A stretch of DNA of 64,000 nt, taken from Enterococcus aquimarinus. Lineage in GTDB: Bacteria; Bacillota; Bacilli; Lactobacillales; Enterococcaceae. Where the stretch lies: assembly GCF_001885765.1 (NCBI RefSeq), contig NZ_JXKD01000003.1:1-64000 (forward strand), read 5' to 3'. The notes below the pieces were generated by a model that had not been told where the DNA came from, searched no databases, and was given only the letters and a program-made list of their open reading frames with translations. Positions 7,733-17,583 of this stretch are shown piece by piece. The stretch's first letter is position 1. Every line of letters starts with the position of its first letter. Position numbers and translations under genes: made by a program.

Positions 7733-9040
7733 CTAATTATTTACATATTGTTCCACAAGGACATTATGTTCTTCAAGCGTCTCAGAAAAGTACACTTTCC
7801 CTGTTTTTAGGTCCGCCACAAAATAGTAATAACTGTTATCAAGTGGGTTTAAGACAGCTTCAATTGCAGACGTCCCTGGATTATTAAAGGGTCCTGGACC
7901 AAAACCAGTGTTCTTATATAAGTTATACGGAGAATCGACTTCTAAATCCTCGTAAGTGACTAATTCTTTATGTACGCCTAAGGCATATAATATCGAAATA
8001 TCTGATTGTAATGGCATCTCGATAGCCAAACGATTAAAGAAGACTTGAGCAATCATTCGTCGATCTTCTTCTTCTACTCCTTCTTTTTCAACTAAAGAAG
8101 CTAATGTTAAAATTTCATGAATATTCCAATCACTTGCTTCAATCGCATCCGCGTACTGGGCCATCACTTCGTCCGTCTTCGCAACCATTTGAGAGACAAA
8201 ATTTTCCAATGTCATTCCCTCGAAATAATCATAAGTTGCCGGGAATAAATACCCTTCTAAACGGTAGCGAACACCTTTTACTTGGCTAACATCTGTTAAT
8301 AACGCAGGATAACGATCTTTTAACTGATTAAAGAAGGTTTGGTCTTCCATCACTGCTAGAAATTCTTCTTTCGTGAATGAGGTGTCTTTTTCAATTGCAT
8401 CCCCGATCTGACTCACATCAAATCCCTCAGGAATGGTTAAGCGGGCATCCGCTTGATCTGCGGCCAATCCACCTTCTTTTAATATTCCACTAATTTCATC
8501 AAGTGTCATATTTTGCGAAAGCTGATAGCGACCTGCTTGAAAACCACTCAAATTATTAAATTTAGTAAAGAAATTAAAAATTGTCCCATTTTTAATAATA
8601 TTACTTTCCTCTAAGATTTCACCAATCATTTTGTTAGAAGAACCTATTGGTATTTCCACAAAAACAACTTCATCATTCGCACTATCTAATGGTTTTAAAC
8701 TATCCGTTACATAACGATACGCGGAAAATCCTAAAATAGAAAAAACTAGAATCAAGGTTAAGACAACAATCATAACAATTCGATTAACAATTTTATCTTC
8801 TTTTTGACGACTTCTTTTTTGACTATTTTTATCGGAAGATCGACTATTAGTGGTCTTCTTATTTGGGCTCACCGTTTTGGCTCTTCCTTTCTGATTTGAC
8901 CGCGTGAGTGTTGGTTCAGCTTCAGTCTCAATTTCAGGGTCATTCATTTTTTGTTGTTCGTTATTTTCGGGAATTTCTTTTTTTAAGGAATTCATCACTC
9001 GATCTTTAATCGATTCTTCCTCTGGATGTTGTTTTGACAA
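7733..9040 (-). CDS. mltG: endolytic murein transglycosylase MltG
   Basis: MltG cuts nascent glycan strands at the outer membrane face and works with the elongation machinery. A charged, disordered cytoplasmic tail of about 85 residues comes first, followed by one membrane helix (about 87-108) and the YceG domain, which includes a LysM-like part and the catalytic region LTLASLVEKEG with its conserved glutamate. The segment GPGPFNNPGTSAIEAVLNP is a family hallmark. The 435-residue length, with a long N-terminal tail, is common in lactic acid bacteria. It lies upstream of greA, the usual order in this group. Confidence 0.95.
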   Translation of the reverse strand: MSKQHPEEESIKDRVMNSLKKEIPENNEQQKMNDPEIETEAEPTLTRSNQKGRAKTVSPNKKTTNSRSSDKNSQKRSRQKEDKIVNRIVMIVVLTLILVFSILGFSAYRYVTDSLKPLDSANDEVVFVEIPIGSSNKMIGEILEESNIIKNGTIFNFFTKFNNLSGFQAGRYQLSQNMTLDEISGILKEGGLAADQADARLTIPEGFDVSQIGDAIEKDTSFTKEEFLAVMEDQTFFNQLKDRYPALLTDVSQVKGVRYRLEGYLFPATYDYFEGMTLENFVSQMVAKTDEVMAQYADAIEASDWNIHEILTLASLVEKEGVEEEDRRMIAQVFFNRLAIEMPLQSDISILYALGVHKELVTYEDLEVDSPYNLYKNTGFGPGPFNNPGTSAIEAVLNPLDNSYYYFVADLKTGKVYFSETLEEHNVLVEQYVNN

Positions 9041-9227
9041 AACAAATCCTCCTTACATTCAAAATACTAACTTTTTCTATTATACATGAAATACGTGTGT
9101 TTCGGAATATTTTATGTTCTTTATTATTTTTTACTAATAAATTTAGCTCTCTGTTTTTTAAAAAGTTTCAAATCGTAATTTATTATACTATAATAAGATT
9201 TACCACTTATTTCAAAGGAGAAAATTT

Positions 9228-10283
9228 ATGTCCATCATTTTATTTTTATTTCTTATGTTTTTTTCTCGGGATTTGATATTTTTACCTGAGGATAAATTTA
9301 ATGAAGATTATTTATTACAAAAACAAACTACAAATATGAACGGTATTTTTGTTTTTCTTGTTTTATTATCTCATTCCAGTCAATATCTTAATATAGATCA
9401 AGAAATTCATCAATATTACAAAATATTCAAAAATTTTTTAGGCCAAGGAGTTGTAGTTACATTCCTAATGTATTCTGGTTATGGTATTATGCAAGGAATC
9501 AAATTAAAAGGAAATAACTATATTAAAAGTTTACCTTCTAAAACTATAAAATTATTTCTTTATTTCAATGCGGCACTCTCATTATACTTTTTATTAAATA
9601 TTTTTCTCCAAAAAAGTTATCCACTAAGGCATACTTTACTAGCAATAACTAGTTGGACATCTATTGGAAATAGTAACTGGTATATCACAGCTGTACTTCT
9701 ATTATACATATCCGTTTTTATTTCATTTATCATAGCTAAAGATAAGTATTTATTAGGGATTTGTCTGACATTGTTTCTAACTATTACAATCGTATATATT
9801 CAAATGAAACTTAATCGACCTGGGTATACATACAATACAATGATTATTTTTCCTTTGGGAATGATATATTCATATTTCAAAGAATATATTGATAAATTTA
9901 TCAATAACGACTTAAGATGGTTAGGCATATTACTGTCGCTATACGGAATTACTTCTTTTACTTACTTTAAAAGATATTCAGGTGGTATTGAGTTTTACTC
10001 AGTTTGGATTGTAAGTTTTTCATTAATTCTAGTACTTTTCTCAAAAAAAATCATCTTAATTAATCCTTTATTGGAATGGTTAGGAAAAAGAGTTTTTTCT
10101 ATTTATATTTTACAAAGAATTCCTATGACTTTATTGGCACATTTTAATTTGAATCAACATTATGTTATTTTCTTCGTCTCTAGTTTATTTTTCACATTAA
10201 TTTTATCTCTTCTTTTTGAAAAATTCTTTATGAAAAATATCGATAGATTTGTCGAGAGATTTAAAGATCAGACTTATCAATGA
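9228..10283 (+). CDS. acyltransferase-3 family membrane protein
   Basis: This 351-residue protein consists almost entirely of about ten hydrophobic helices and matches the acyltransferase-3 (OafA/WecH-like) family. The N-terminal part has the family's conserved histidine in FLVLLSHSSQY and the motif VTFLMYSGYGIM. Such proteins O-acetylate surface sugars or other polymers using cytoplasmic acetyl-CoA. It has no detached SGNH domain. The gene is strikingly AT-rich compared with mltG next door, and it is convergent with the teichoic acid locus, which suggests acquisition as part of a surface-polymer island. Its substrate is unknown; wall polymer decoration is inferred only from position. Confidence 0.78.
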   Translation: MSIILFLFLMFFSRDLIFLPEDKFNEDYLLQKQTTNMNGIFVFLVLLSHSSQYLNIDQEIHQYYKIFKNFLGQGVVVTFLMYSGYGIMQGIKLKGNNYIKSLPSKTIKLFLYFNAALSLYFLLNIFLQKSYPLRHTLLAITSWTSIGNSNWYITAVLLLYISVFISFIIAKDKYLLGICLTLFLTITIVYIQMKLNRPGYTYNTMIIFPLGMIYSYFKEYIDKFINNDLRWLGILLSLYGITSFTYFKRYSGGIEFYSVWIVSFSLILVLFSKKIILINPLLEWLGKRVFSIYILQRIPMTLLAHFNLNQHYVIFFVSSLFFTLILSLLFEKFFMKNIDRFVERFKDQTYQ

Positions 10284-10285
10284 AA

Positions 10286-10334
10286 TATCGCCTATCGTCG
10301 TTTATTATAACTTAATAAATGATGATAGGCGATA
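10286..10334. terminator. bidirectional terminator at the end of the teichoic acid locus
   Basis: Arms TATCGCCTATC... and ...GATAGGCGATA with a few inner pairs form a long hairpin between the convergent acyltransferase and glycosyltransferase genes. Confidence 0.7.
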
Positions 10335-10354
10335 CTTATTCATTTAGTCATTAT

Positions 10355-12700
10355 CTAAAGCGAAAGCACTTCTTTAACAATACGTTGGGCTGATTTCCCA
10401 TCTAATTCATCAAAAAATCGATCTCTAAATTCAACAACTTTTGTTAAGTCTTGTTCTTCAATCATTTCTATTGCTTGAAATAAAGAATCATTATTTGCCA
10501 CAATCGGTCCAGGAACAAATTTTCTGTATTCATAATAAAAATTGCGTTCAGCTAAATAGTTTTCTAAATCATATGCAAAGAAAATCATTGGTCTTTTTAG
10601 CAATGAGTAATCGAATATAACAGATGAATAATCTGTGACTAAAATGTCCGTTACAATTAACAAATCATTCATATCCATTCCACTAAGATTCAACACATGA
10701 TCTTTTAAATCATAAGGTACACCTTGTGATTTGCTGACTGATGGGTGCATCTTAATTACTAACACATACTCATCAGAAAATCGTTTAACAAACTCTCTGA
10801 TATTCAACATCATAGAGAAATTCTTTCTTTCTGCTGGTCCGCCCCTAAAGGTAGGAGCGTAGGTAATAATTTTTCGTCCATTAATTTCTGGATGCATATT
10901 TAAAAATTTCGTTTTTGTAAAAGCAAGATACTCTTGATCTAATAATTTATCCGCTCTAGGTACCCCTAAGGGCAACACATTTTTTTCTGCAATATGAAAA
11001 GCTTCTGCGTAGAATGGAACAATTTCTTTAGAGGAACAAATAACTTTAGAATAGTTTTGATGTGCCGCCTTTTCAAATGCAGCAGTATTTGCATCTAAAC
11101 TACCAATTGCTCCGAACCCGAATTTTTTAAAAGCTCCTGCTGCATGCCACAATTGGATAACGTTTGTTTTTTCGGGTAATTTCAAACCATATATTTGACG
11201 ATAATAATCATCCAAAAAAATAATTTTTGCACTAGCAACATCTCTTAAAAGTCTGTTTTGTGCCGAAAACGAACGATTATTCGCCTTTAAATAACAAAAA
11301 ACTTTTTCTTTATTGATATTATTTTCAGAAATTTCATCGTAAATCATTTGAAAAGTCCCAGTCATTTTCTCATCTTTATTTGTCATAAACAAAATTTTTG
11401 TTTTTGGCAATGAGATTTTATATATGGGAAACAATATTTTACGTAAAACTACTGTTTTGAACATTGTTCCAGCTTTTTTTGTCAGAATCTTGCTTTCTTT
11501 TGCAAACCGACGTTTCCCTAAGTAAAGAACTATTGGAGCTGTTGTTTTTAAATGGATACTTCTTTTTAAGGCAATCATTTTTTTGTTAGCATCTTGAATA
11601 CGTATATTATCTTGTATATGAGCTACTGTTCCAGGTGACATATGTTGAAATAAACTTTTGAGTAACATAATATATTCGTTATATGCTTCTCGTTGGATAA
11701 ACGTAAATCGTTCAACGAGCTCAATCGTCAGCATTTGAAAATAAAACATATTTTCTGAGAATAGTTGTTTAGGCATCTTTTGATTCATTATAATGAGTTG
11801 TTCAAAAACTTTCTTTTGTGCTTCTGAATCTTTAGTTTTTAATATTTCACGAATAGCTGGCCATAAATCAAAACGAATAACTCGATCAAAGTAAACCTTT
11901 AACGATTCAATGACCCCATATTTATTGTCAATGTATTTTTCAAAGAGAGGTAATCCAATAAAAAGACTCTGACTAACATCTGTAAAAGTAGCATAAGGGT
12001 TTACTTTTACAATCTGTGACAAGGAAGCTTCTATTGTTTCTCTAGAGCGATAATTATAGACTATTTGATCAATTGTATAAATTTTATTACTCCGCAAGAG
12101 TGCTTCTAATACGAAAGGTTGATCCTCACCTATTTTAATTGTTTCGGGCATTCTTAAGTCTCTGATAATCTTTTTGCGATATAGTTTACTGGCAGGCCCC
12201 AGTGAATAGACTAATTCAGGATTAGTTTCTATGCTTCTTGCTCCTTCTTTAAATAAGCCCGCGTTATAATGTCCCGCAATATACCACGAACTTGTAGAGT
12301 TAAAACTTAAAGATCTTCCCATTACAATATCCGCATCTTCTTGTATTGAAGCTGTATATAAGGCTTCCAAGGCATACGCTGGCACGATATCATCTGCATC
12401 TACAAAGTAAACATATTCACCTCTGAATAACTCTAGCCCTGTATTTCTTGCTTTTGCTGGACCACTGTTTGCTTGCGTGACTAAAGTTATTTTTGGATTA
12501 TTTTTCGCTAATTTTTTAAGAATATCCAAAGTCCTATCAGTTGAACCATCATCAATTAAAATTAGTTCGATTTCTTCCAATGTTTGACTCATTAATGAAG
12601 AAACTTGTTCTTCTATAAAATCTTCAACATTATATGTGGGAGTAATGATTGAGATAATTGGTTCTCTCTTTTTTGATTGCTGAATAATTTGATACGTCAT
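10355..12700 (-). CDS. fusion of GT2 glycosyltransferase and CDP-polyol phosphotransferase
   Basis: This protein joins two enzymes. Residues 1 to about 260 are a GT-A family 2 glycosyltransferase (SIITPTYNVEDFIEEQVSS, LILIDDGSTDRT, and the metal-binding YVYFVDADD). From about residue 400 to the end lies a TagF/TarL-like transferase with its signature motifs: LWHAAGAFKKFG, YAPTFRGG, IKMHPSVS and TDYSSVIFDYS. It could add a sugar and polymerise or prime polyol-phosphate units on one polypeptide. The polyol (glycerol or ribitol) cannot be decided from motifs. Its ATG overlaps the stop of the GT2 gene upstream by four bases. It is the last gene of the locus. The GT2 half resembles that neighbour closely. 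Confidence 0.88.
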   Translation of the reverse strand: MTYQIIQQSKKREPIISIITPTYNVEDFIEEQVSSLMSQTLEEIELILIDDGSTDRTLDILKKLAKNNPKITLVTQANSGPAKARNTGLELFRGEYVYFVDADDIVPAYALEALYTASIQEDADIVMGRSLSFNSTSSWYIAGHYNAGLFKEGARSIETNPELVYSLGPASKLYRKKIIRDLRMPETIKIGEDQPFVLEALLRSNKIYTIDQIVYNYRSRETIEASLSQIVKVNPYATFTDVSQSLFIGLPLFEKYIDNKYGVIESLKVYFDRVIRFDLWPAIREILKTKDSEAQKKVFEQLIIMNQKMPKQLFSENMFYFQMLTIELVERFTFIQREAYNEYIMLLKSLFQHMSPGTVAHIQDNIRIQDANKKMIALKRSIHLKTTAPIVLYLGKRRFAKESKILTKKAGTMFKTVVLRKILFPIYKISLPKTKILFMTNKDEKMTGTFQMIYDEISENNINKEKVFCYLKANNRSFSAQNRLLRDVASAKIIFLDDYYRQIYGLKLPEKTNVIQLWHAAGAFKKFGFGAIGSLDANTAAFEKAAHQNYSKVICSSKEIVPFYAEAFHIAEKNVLPLGVPRADKLLDQEYLAFTKTKFLNMHPEINGRKIITYAPTFRGGPAERKNFSMMLNIREFVKRFSDEYVLVIKMHPSVSKSQGVPYDLKDHVLNLSGMDMNDLLIVTDILVTDYSSVIFDYSLLKRPMIFFAYDLENYLAERNFYYEYRKFVPGPIVANNDSLFQAIEMIEEQDLTKVVEFRDRFFDELDGKSAQRIVKEVLSL

Positions 12701-13872
12701 TTAATTCTCCTACCTAACCTCTTAATGAAATAACTGCAACATGTAAAGATTTTTAAATAAAATTCTTGAATACGATGTTTTTGAATCCTTTGAATTTTAT
12801 TTAAAAACGTACTTTGACTACTATCGTTTTGCAGTTTGGTAATATTTTCGATCAATAAATAATACACAGGTAATGCTGGTCTACGAATTAAAAAATAAAA
12901 TGATTGAAGTTCGAAAAAAATATATTTTTTGAAATTAGCAGACTCGCTGAACAATAAAATAAACGGCTCTGACCCAAGCAATATTTTTTCTAATACTATA
13001 TTAAAAAATGTTGCTTGCTTAACGCCACTTTCACGGTAGTTCGCTTTAAACAAAACGCGTAATTCTATTTCAGTCAATCGATTTATGTAACCTAAATACA
13101 TTATTTTCTTTTCTTCTACCGTATAGTTTTTTTCAATAGTAATCATGTTGTATGCGTCATTGATTATAGCTAAAATATTTTTCAAGTTTTCGATTGTATT
13201 CTTTTGATAAAGTTGCGTTAATGATTGATTTTCTTTACCTCTAACTCGATAAAAGTAAATAGCTTCATGAGTAACAGCAATTTTATTTGATCTTAAATAA
13301 GTCTTTAAAACAAACAATTGATCTTCTGCAAAGTTTAGTGAAGAATCAAAAAAATTATTATCTAATAAGGAATGATGATACAGCTTTGCAGCAGGACCTA
13401 TCGAATAAAACAACTCCGTATGTTCAGCAATGTTTTTTACTCCATCCACTGACGTTACTTGATACTTGTGATGCGAGGGAACGGACCAGTTTTTATACCC
13501 ATCTGTTCTTAGCGTTCTTCCAAGAGCAAGTAAACAATTATTTTCTGTTATGATTTTTAATAATGTTTCAATTGCTTCTTCTGACAAGTAATCATCACTA
13601 TCGACAAACATAATATATTCTCCTTTAGAAGCTTCTATACCCAGATTACGAGCATAAGCGGGTCCTTGATTTACAATCGAATATATTTTTGTATTATTTG
13701 AATCTTTAGTGATAATTTCAGCAATATTTAAAGTATCATCTGTAGATCCATCATCAATCAGTATTAACTCTATATTGGAATAAGACTGTGTAAGAATACT
13801 AGTTAAACATTGTTCAATATAATCTGCAACATTATACATCGGGATAATAACGGAAACCATTTTATCTTTCAT
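12697..13872 (-). CDS. family 2 glycosyltransferase
   Basis: The GT-A fold lies in residues 1 to about 230: VIIPMYNVADYIEQCL, LILIDDGSTDDT, and the DxD-type motif MFVDSDDYL, followed by YSIGPAAKLY and EDQLFVL. The last 150 residues are helical with no assigned domain. It resembles the N-terminal half of the next protein motif by motif (for example SLGPASKLY and EDQPFVLEALLRSNKI there), pointing to a duplication. It probably adds a sugar to the teichoic acid chain or linkage unit; the sugar is unknown. The gene is 10 bases behind the upstream transferase gene. Confidence 0.85.
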   Translation of the reverse strand: MKDKMVSVIIPMYNVADYIEQCLTSILTQSYSNIELILIDDGSTDDTLNIAEIITKDSNNTKIYSIVNQGPAYARNLGIEASKGEYIMFVDSDDYLSEEAIETLLKIITENNCLLALGRTLRTDGYKNWSVPSHHKYQVTSVDGVKNIAEHTELFYSIGPAAKLYHHSLLDNNFFDSSLNFAEDQLFVLKTYLRSNKIAVTHEAIYFYRVRGKENQSLTQLYQKNTIENLKNILAIINDAYNMITIEKNYTVEEKKIMYLGYINRLTEIELRVLFKANYRESGVKQATFFNIVLEKILLGSEPFILLFSESANFKKYIFFELQSFYFLIRRPALPVYYLLIENITKLQNDSSQSTFLNKIQRIQKHRIQEFYLKIFTCCSYFIKRLGRRIK

Positions 13873-13882
13873 TTCTTAAAAC

Positions 13883-14998
13883 CTACTTTGATTTTTCTGT
13901 CATGATTTTTTTTACAAACAAATAAGCACGTTCACTATTTTTACTATCCAAGAAAGGAAAATTTTCTTGTTTTAACCGTTGAATACATTCTTTTTCTTTG
14001 ATTGGAAATTCAAATAGACAATTAATTAAATCTGTTGCTGTTTTATATATAGGTAAGCCGAGATACTCTTGGTAATCAACAAAAAAACCAACACTTTTAG
14101 TATATTCTTCATAATCAGGAGCATATATTTTTATCGATTTCTCAAAAAAAGAATAATCTAGAAGGAGGGAAGAGTAATCGGTTATTAAACAATCAACTTT
14201 ACTCAATAACGAACTCGATCTAGATGTATCTTGAAAAATTTCAATTTTAGAATTATTTACCTCAATAATTTTATCTAATTTAAAATAAGGATGTAACGAA
14301 ACATATAGTTTTATCGATTCATCGGTAAATTGTTCAGAAAATTCTGCTAGAAAATTGTTAATATATTCATATGCGGGATCGTCATTTTTAGCTGTTCGAT
14401 ATGTCGGTGCATAAAGCAATTTAATTTTAGTATCACTAATAGATGGAGATCCTAGTTTTGTTAAATCATCCAATCGTGGTGCACCTGTTATAATTACCTT
14501 GTCTGGTGATATTGCAAAAGAATCAACTAATGCAAAACGATCACTTTCTGCATTAGCTAATACCCAATCATAATTTGAATGATGATTGATAATACTCTCT
14601 GTATTTTTTTGAATACTCAGACCATATTTCTTTAGATGCCCAATTGCATGCCACACTTGAATAATTTGGTTCTGTTTTTTTTTATTATTAATACAATATA
14701 TAGGGAAAAAATAATCATCAATTATAAAAACAGAAGATGTAGCCAGATGAAATAACGCAATGATAGAATACCAAAAATAATTTATTTTACCTCGTAGACT
14801 ACGATGATAATTAAAACAAACTATTTTTATTTGTAACTCTTCATCACTTTGCATCACTTGATAAATATTTTTTAGATTTCCAGACAAACTATCACTTCGA
14901 TTAGTACACAGAGTAACTTTATTTTTATTTGTAGGGAATAAAAAAGAAAAAAAGTGATACAAGAAATTAATTGTTTTCTTTAATAATAAAAGTTTCAT
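13883..14998 (-). CDS. CDP-glycerol/CDP-ribitol phosphotransferase (TagF/TarL family)
   Basis: The enzyme moves polyol phosphate from the CDP donor onto a growing teichoic acid chain at the inner membrane face. The full set of family motifs is present: VWHAIGHLKKYG, YAPTYRTAKN, SLHPYFKL and TDYSSLLLDYS. At 371 residues it is a catalytic domain without the N-terminal extension found in polymerases such as TagF. It lies four bases behind tarJ, so ribitol phosphate is the favoured substrate by context (TarL/TarK role), though TarF-like glycerol transfer cannot be excluded. Confidence 0.87.
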   Translation of the reverse strand: MKLLLLKKTINFLYHFFSFLFPTNKNKVTLCTNRSDSLSGNLKNIYQVMQSDEELQIKIVCFNYHRSLRGKINYFWYSIIALFHLATSSVFIIDDYFFPIYCINNKKKQNQIIQVWHAIGHLKKYGLSIQKNTESIINHHSNYDWVLANAESDRFALVDSFAISPDKVIITGAPRLDDLTKLGSPSISDTKIKLLYAPTYRTAKNDDPAYEYINNFLAEFSEQFTDESIKLYVSLHPYFKLDKIIEVNNSKIEIFQDTSRSSSLLSKVDCLITDYSSLLLDYSFFEKSIKIYAPDYEEYTKSVGFFVDYQEYLGLPIYKTATDLINCLFEFPIKEKECIQRLKQENFPFLDSKNSERAYLFVKKIMTEKSK

Positions 14999-15001
14999 TT
15001 T

Positions 15002-16027
15002 TTATATTTCCCATTTCATGACAGTCTTGCCCCAATTTGTCGTTAAATCTTCATCGAAACAATCAATAATGTCTTGAATAGTATGTATTGTTTTGACTGA
15101 TCCTATAAGGTTTTTCAAACGATTTCTTGCACCTTGGTGTTTTTCTAAAAAATCAACTGTTTGTTGAAAATCTTCTACACCACTACGACTACTACCAATC
15201 ATTGTCAAACCACGCTCTAAAACCATTCTCGTATTGATTTCAATTAGTGATTCAGAAACACCCATTAGTGCAATCGTTCCTTCAGGTCTAATATAGTCAA
15301 TAATTTGATTAATTGCAGTTTGACTCCCCATTCCTCCTGTACACTCGAAAGCATGACTAATTGTCAGATTTTCTGGAATTTGGTTTATCAAAAAAACTTT
15401 ATCGACAAATGAAAAATAGTCTAATTTTTCTTCATGCTTGCCAAAAACATAAATCTTGGACTCTGGATATTTAAAAGACAGAATTAAAGATGTAATATAA
15501 CCTAAATTCCCATCACCCCAAACGCCAAATATTTCTTGATCGTTATTCATTTTTTCTTCCATACGATTAATTGTATGGTAAGCAACAGAAATTAATTCAA
15601 TAAATGCAGACATTTCAAGGTCAAAATCTTGAGGTAAAATAACTGCTCGATCTCGTCGCAAAAAAATATATTCTTGCATATAACCATCATATCCGCTTGA
15701 TCGAAATTGTGAGTTTTTTAAATAATTCTCATGAACAATTTCATTTTTTTCATGAGGTGTGTTTGGAACCATTACGACAATTTGTCCTTTTTTAAATTCA
15801 TTAAGAGAATCAAAAATAACTTCTCCAATACCTTCATGAATAAGGGCCATTGGTAATTTTTCAGCTAAAACTTGTTTGTCACGCCTCCCCGTAAAATATC
15901 TTTGATCTGCATGACAAATCGATAAATACATGGGTCTAACAATTATTGTGTCTGCGTTTAACTCTTCATTTACTGTAATTGATTCGAATTGACGGGGAGA
16001 AACTAAGCGATATACTTGGTTTAACAT
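15002..16027 (-). CDS. tarJ: ribulose-5-phosphate reductase TarJ
   Basis: TarJ is a medium-chain, zinc-dependent dehydrogenase that reduces D-ribulose 5-phosphate to D-ribitol 5-phosphate with NADPH. The N-terminus has CHADQRYFTGRRD, with the catalytic zinc cysteine and His, and the middle carries the nucleotide-binding GVWGDGNLGYITSLI. The 341-residue length fits. It starts directly next to the tarI stop, the usual tarIJ pair, and the two together supply CDP-ribitol. This strongly suggests that the wall polymer contains ribitol phosphate. Confidence 0.94.
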   Translation of the reverse strand: MLNQVYRLVSPRQFESITVNEELNADTIIVRPMYLSICHADQRYFTGRRDKQVLAEKLPMALIHEGIGEVIFDSLNEFKKGQIVVMVPNTPHEKNEIVHENYLKNSQFRSSGYDGYMQEYIFLRRDRAVILPQDFDLEMSAFIELISVAYHTINRMEEKMNNDQEIFGVWGDGNLGYITSLILSFKYPESKIYVFGKHEEKLDYFSFVDKVFLINQIPENLTISHAFECTGGMGSQTAINQIIDYIRPEGTIALMGVSESLIEINTRMVLERGLTMIGSSRSGVEDFQQTVDFLEKHQGARNRLKNLIGSVKTIHTIQDIIDCFDEDLTTNWGKTVMKWEI

Positions 16028-16729
16028 CTATATTCGCTCCTCTACAATTGTATTAGCTACTTTCAAATCATATGGTGTAGTAATTTTTATATTATAGCTT
16101 TCTCCTTGAACCATTGCGACCTTTTCACCTGCTAATAAAATAATTTTACATGAATCACTTAAAAGGCTCTTTTCCTCCTCAGATAATTTTTCATAACTCT
16201 CGACGAATGTTTTAATGTTAAATGATTGAGGTGTTTGTCCTTGATACATTTCTTCTCTGACAGGTATCTCTAATAGTTCTCCATTCATTCCTCGAACAAT
16301 AGTATCGAAAGCAGGAATAACAGTATCTACAGCACGATATTTTTTTAACTTTTCGATATTATCTTTAATAATTCTTCTTGTAACAAATGGACGGACCGCA
16401 TCATGAGAAATAATAACATCATCATCATTGAGTCCATAATTTTCTTCAATGAAATGAATACTATTTATTAATGTATCGTTACGTTCTTTCCCACCAGCTA
16501 CAATTTCAATTCGATCATCATCTACATATTTTTCAATAATATCGCGTGTATGCTCAATCCAAAGTTCAGGACAAGAAATGATAATTTTATGAAAATCTTC
16601 TATTAGTATAAATTTTTCAATTGTATGTATCAAAATTGGTTTGTTTTTAATAGATAAAAACTGTTTAGGCATATTTACATTACCCATTCTCGTACCTTTA
16701 CCGGCTGCTAATATCTGTGCATAAATCAT
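16028..16729 (-). CDS. tarI: ribitol-5-phosphate cytidylyltransferase TarI
   Basis: TarI transfers CMP from CTP to ribitol 5-phosphate. The CTP-binding loop AAGKGTRMG and its KQF follow-up are at the N-terminus, with [13 protein letters not shown] and GQTPQSFN further on, as in IspD-like cytidylyltransferases. IspD itself has the same motifs, but tight coupling to tarJ identifies TarI. Length 233 residues. The gene starts 21 bases after tagG on the same strand. Confidence 0.93.
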   Translation of the reverse strand: MIYAQILAAGKGTRMGNVNMPKQFLSIKNKPILIHTIEKFILIEDFHKIIISCPELWIEHTRDIIEKYVDDDRIEIVAGGKERNDTLINSIHFIEENYGLNDDDVIISHDAVRPFVTRRIIKDNIEKLKKYRAVDTVIPAFDTIVRGMNGELLEIPVREEMYQGQTPQSFNIKTFVESYEKLSEEEKSLLSDSCKIILLAGEKVAMVQGESYNIKITTPYDLKVANTIVEERI

Positions 16730-16750
16730 ATTTATTACCTCCTCAATTGG

Positions 16751-17569
16751 TTAAATAAAATCAATAAATCGTGCTCTAAATTTCATATGAAGATGTGAGC
16801 CGACAATCATTACAAGTAAAATGACTAACCAAAAAAACATCGTTTGACTGCCTTTTTCCCAAAACCAACTTTTAGATAAAAAAGAATCTCTAAATCCATC
16901 AATAATATAATATATCGGATTTAATTCTAGCACTCTCACAACCCACCGATTACTTTCACCTTGAATTAATGTTTGGAAATTCCAAATTGCTCCCGACAAA
17001 TAAAATAATAGTCTCAATACAGACTGCAACATGATATGATAATCACGCACAAGAACCGTAATAGTTGAATTCAAAATTCCAAAAGAAAATAGAAAAGCGA
17101 TCATACAAATAAAATAATAAAAATACTGTAGCCAATAAATACTAGGATTAACATTGAATACAAACATTGAAATCAGTAAGACGCCCATCATGGCGCGATA
17201 GCTGACAAAATTACTAAACATATTTACTGTAGGTAATATACTAACTGGAAATTTCATCTTGGAAACCATACCCACTTTAGAATAAATACTATTTGATCCA
17301 CCTAGTAATGAATTATTAATGAAAAACCATGCAATAATCCCTATCAACATCCATATAATATAAGGAGTCCCTTCCATCAATCGTCCTCGATTAACGCCAA
17401 TACCAAAAACGATATAATAAATACCAACTTGAATTGCTGGATTTAAAAATTGCCATACTAATCCTAAATAATGACTTTGATATGTAGCACGTTCTTCGTA
17501 CTTAGAAATTCGACTAATTGTTCCAAAATTTTTAATTTGTTCAATTAGAACAGTTTTAACATCATTCAC
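16751..17569 (-). CDS. tagG: teichoic acid ABC exporter permease
   Basis: This is an ABC-2 type permease with six predicted membrane helices (272 residues). The N-terminal cytoplasmic part has the typical GLVWQFLNPAIQVGIYYIVFG entry of polysaccharide exporters. With TagH it flips finished lipid-linked teichoic acid to the outer face. tagH is separated from it by the TagB-like and tagA genes, an unusual split, as they are often adjacent. Spacing to tagA upstream is 14 bases. Confidence 0.93.
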   Translation of the reverse strand: MNDVKTVLIEQIKNFGTISRISKYEERATYQSHYLGLVWQFLNPAIQVGIYYIVFGIGVNRGRLMEGTPYIIWMLIGIIAWFFINNSLLGGSNSIYSKVGMVSKMKFPVSILPTVNMFSNFVSYRAMMGVLLISMFVFNVNPSIYWLQYFYYFICMIAFLFSFGILNSTITVLVRDYHIMLQSVLRLLFYLSGAIWNFQTLIQGESNRWVVRVLELNPIYYIIDGFRDSFLSKSWFWEKGSQTMFFWLVILLVMIVGSHLHMKFRARFIDFI

Positions 17570-17583
17570 TACAACATTCTCCT

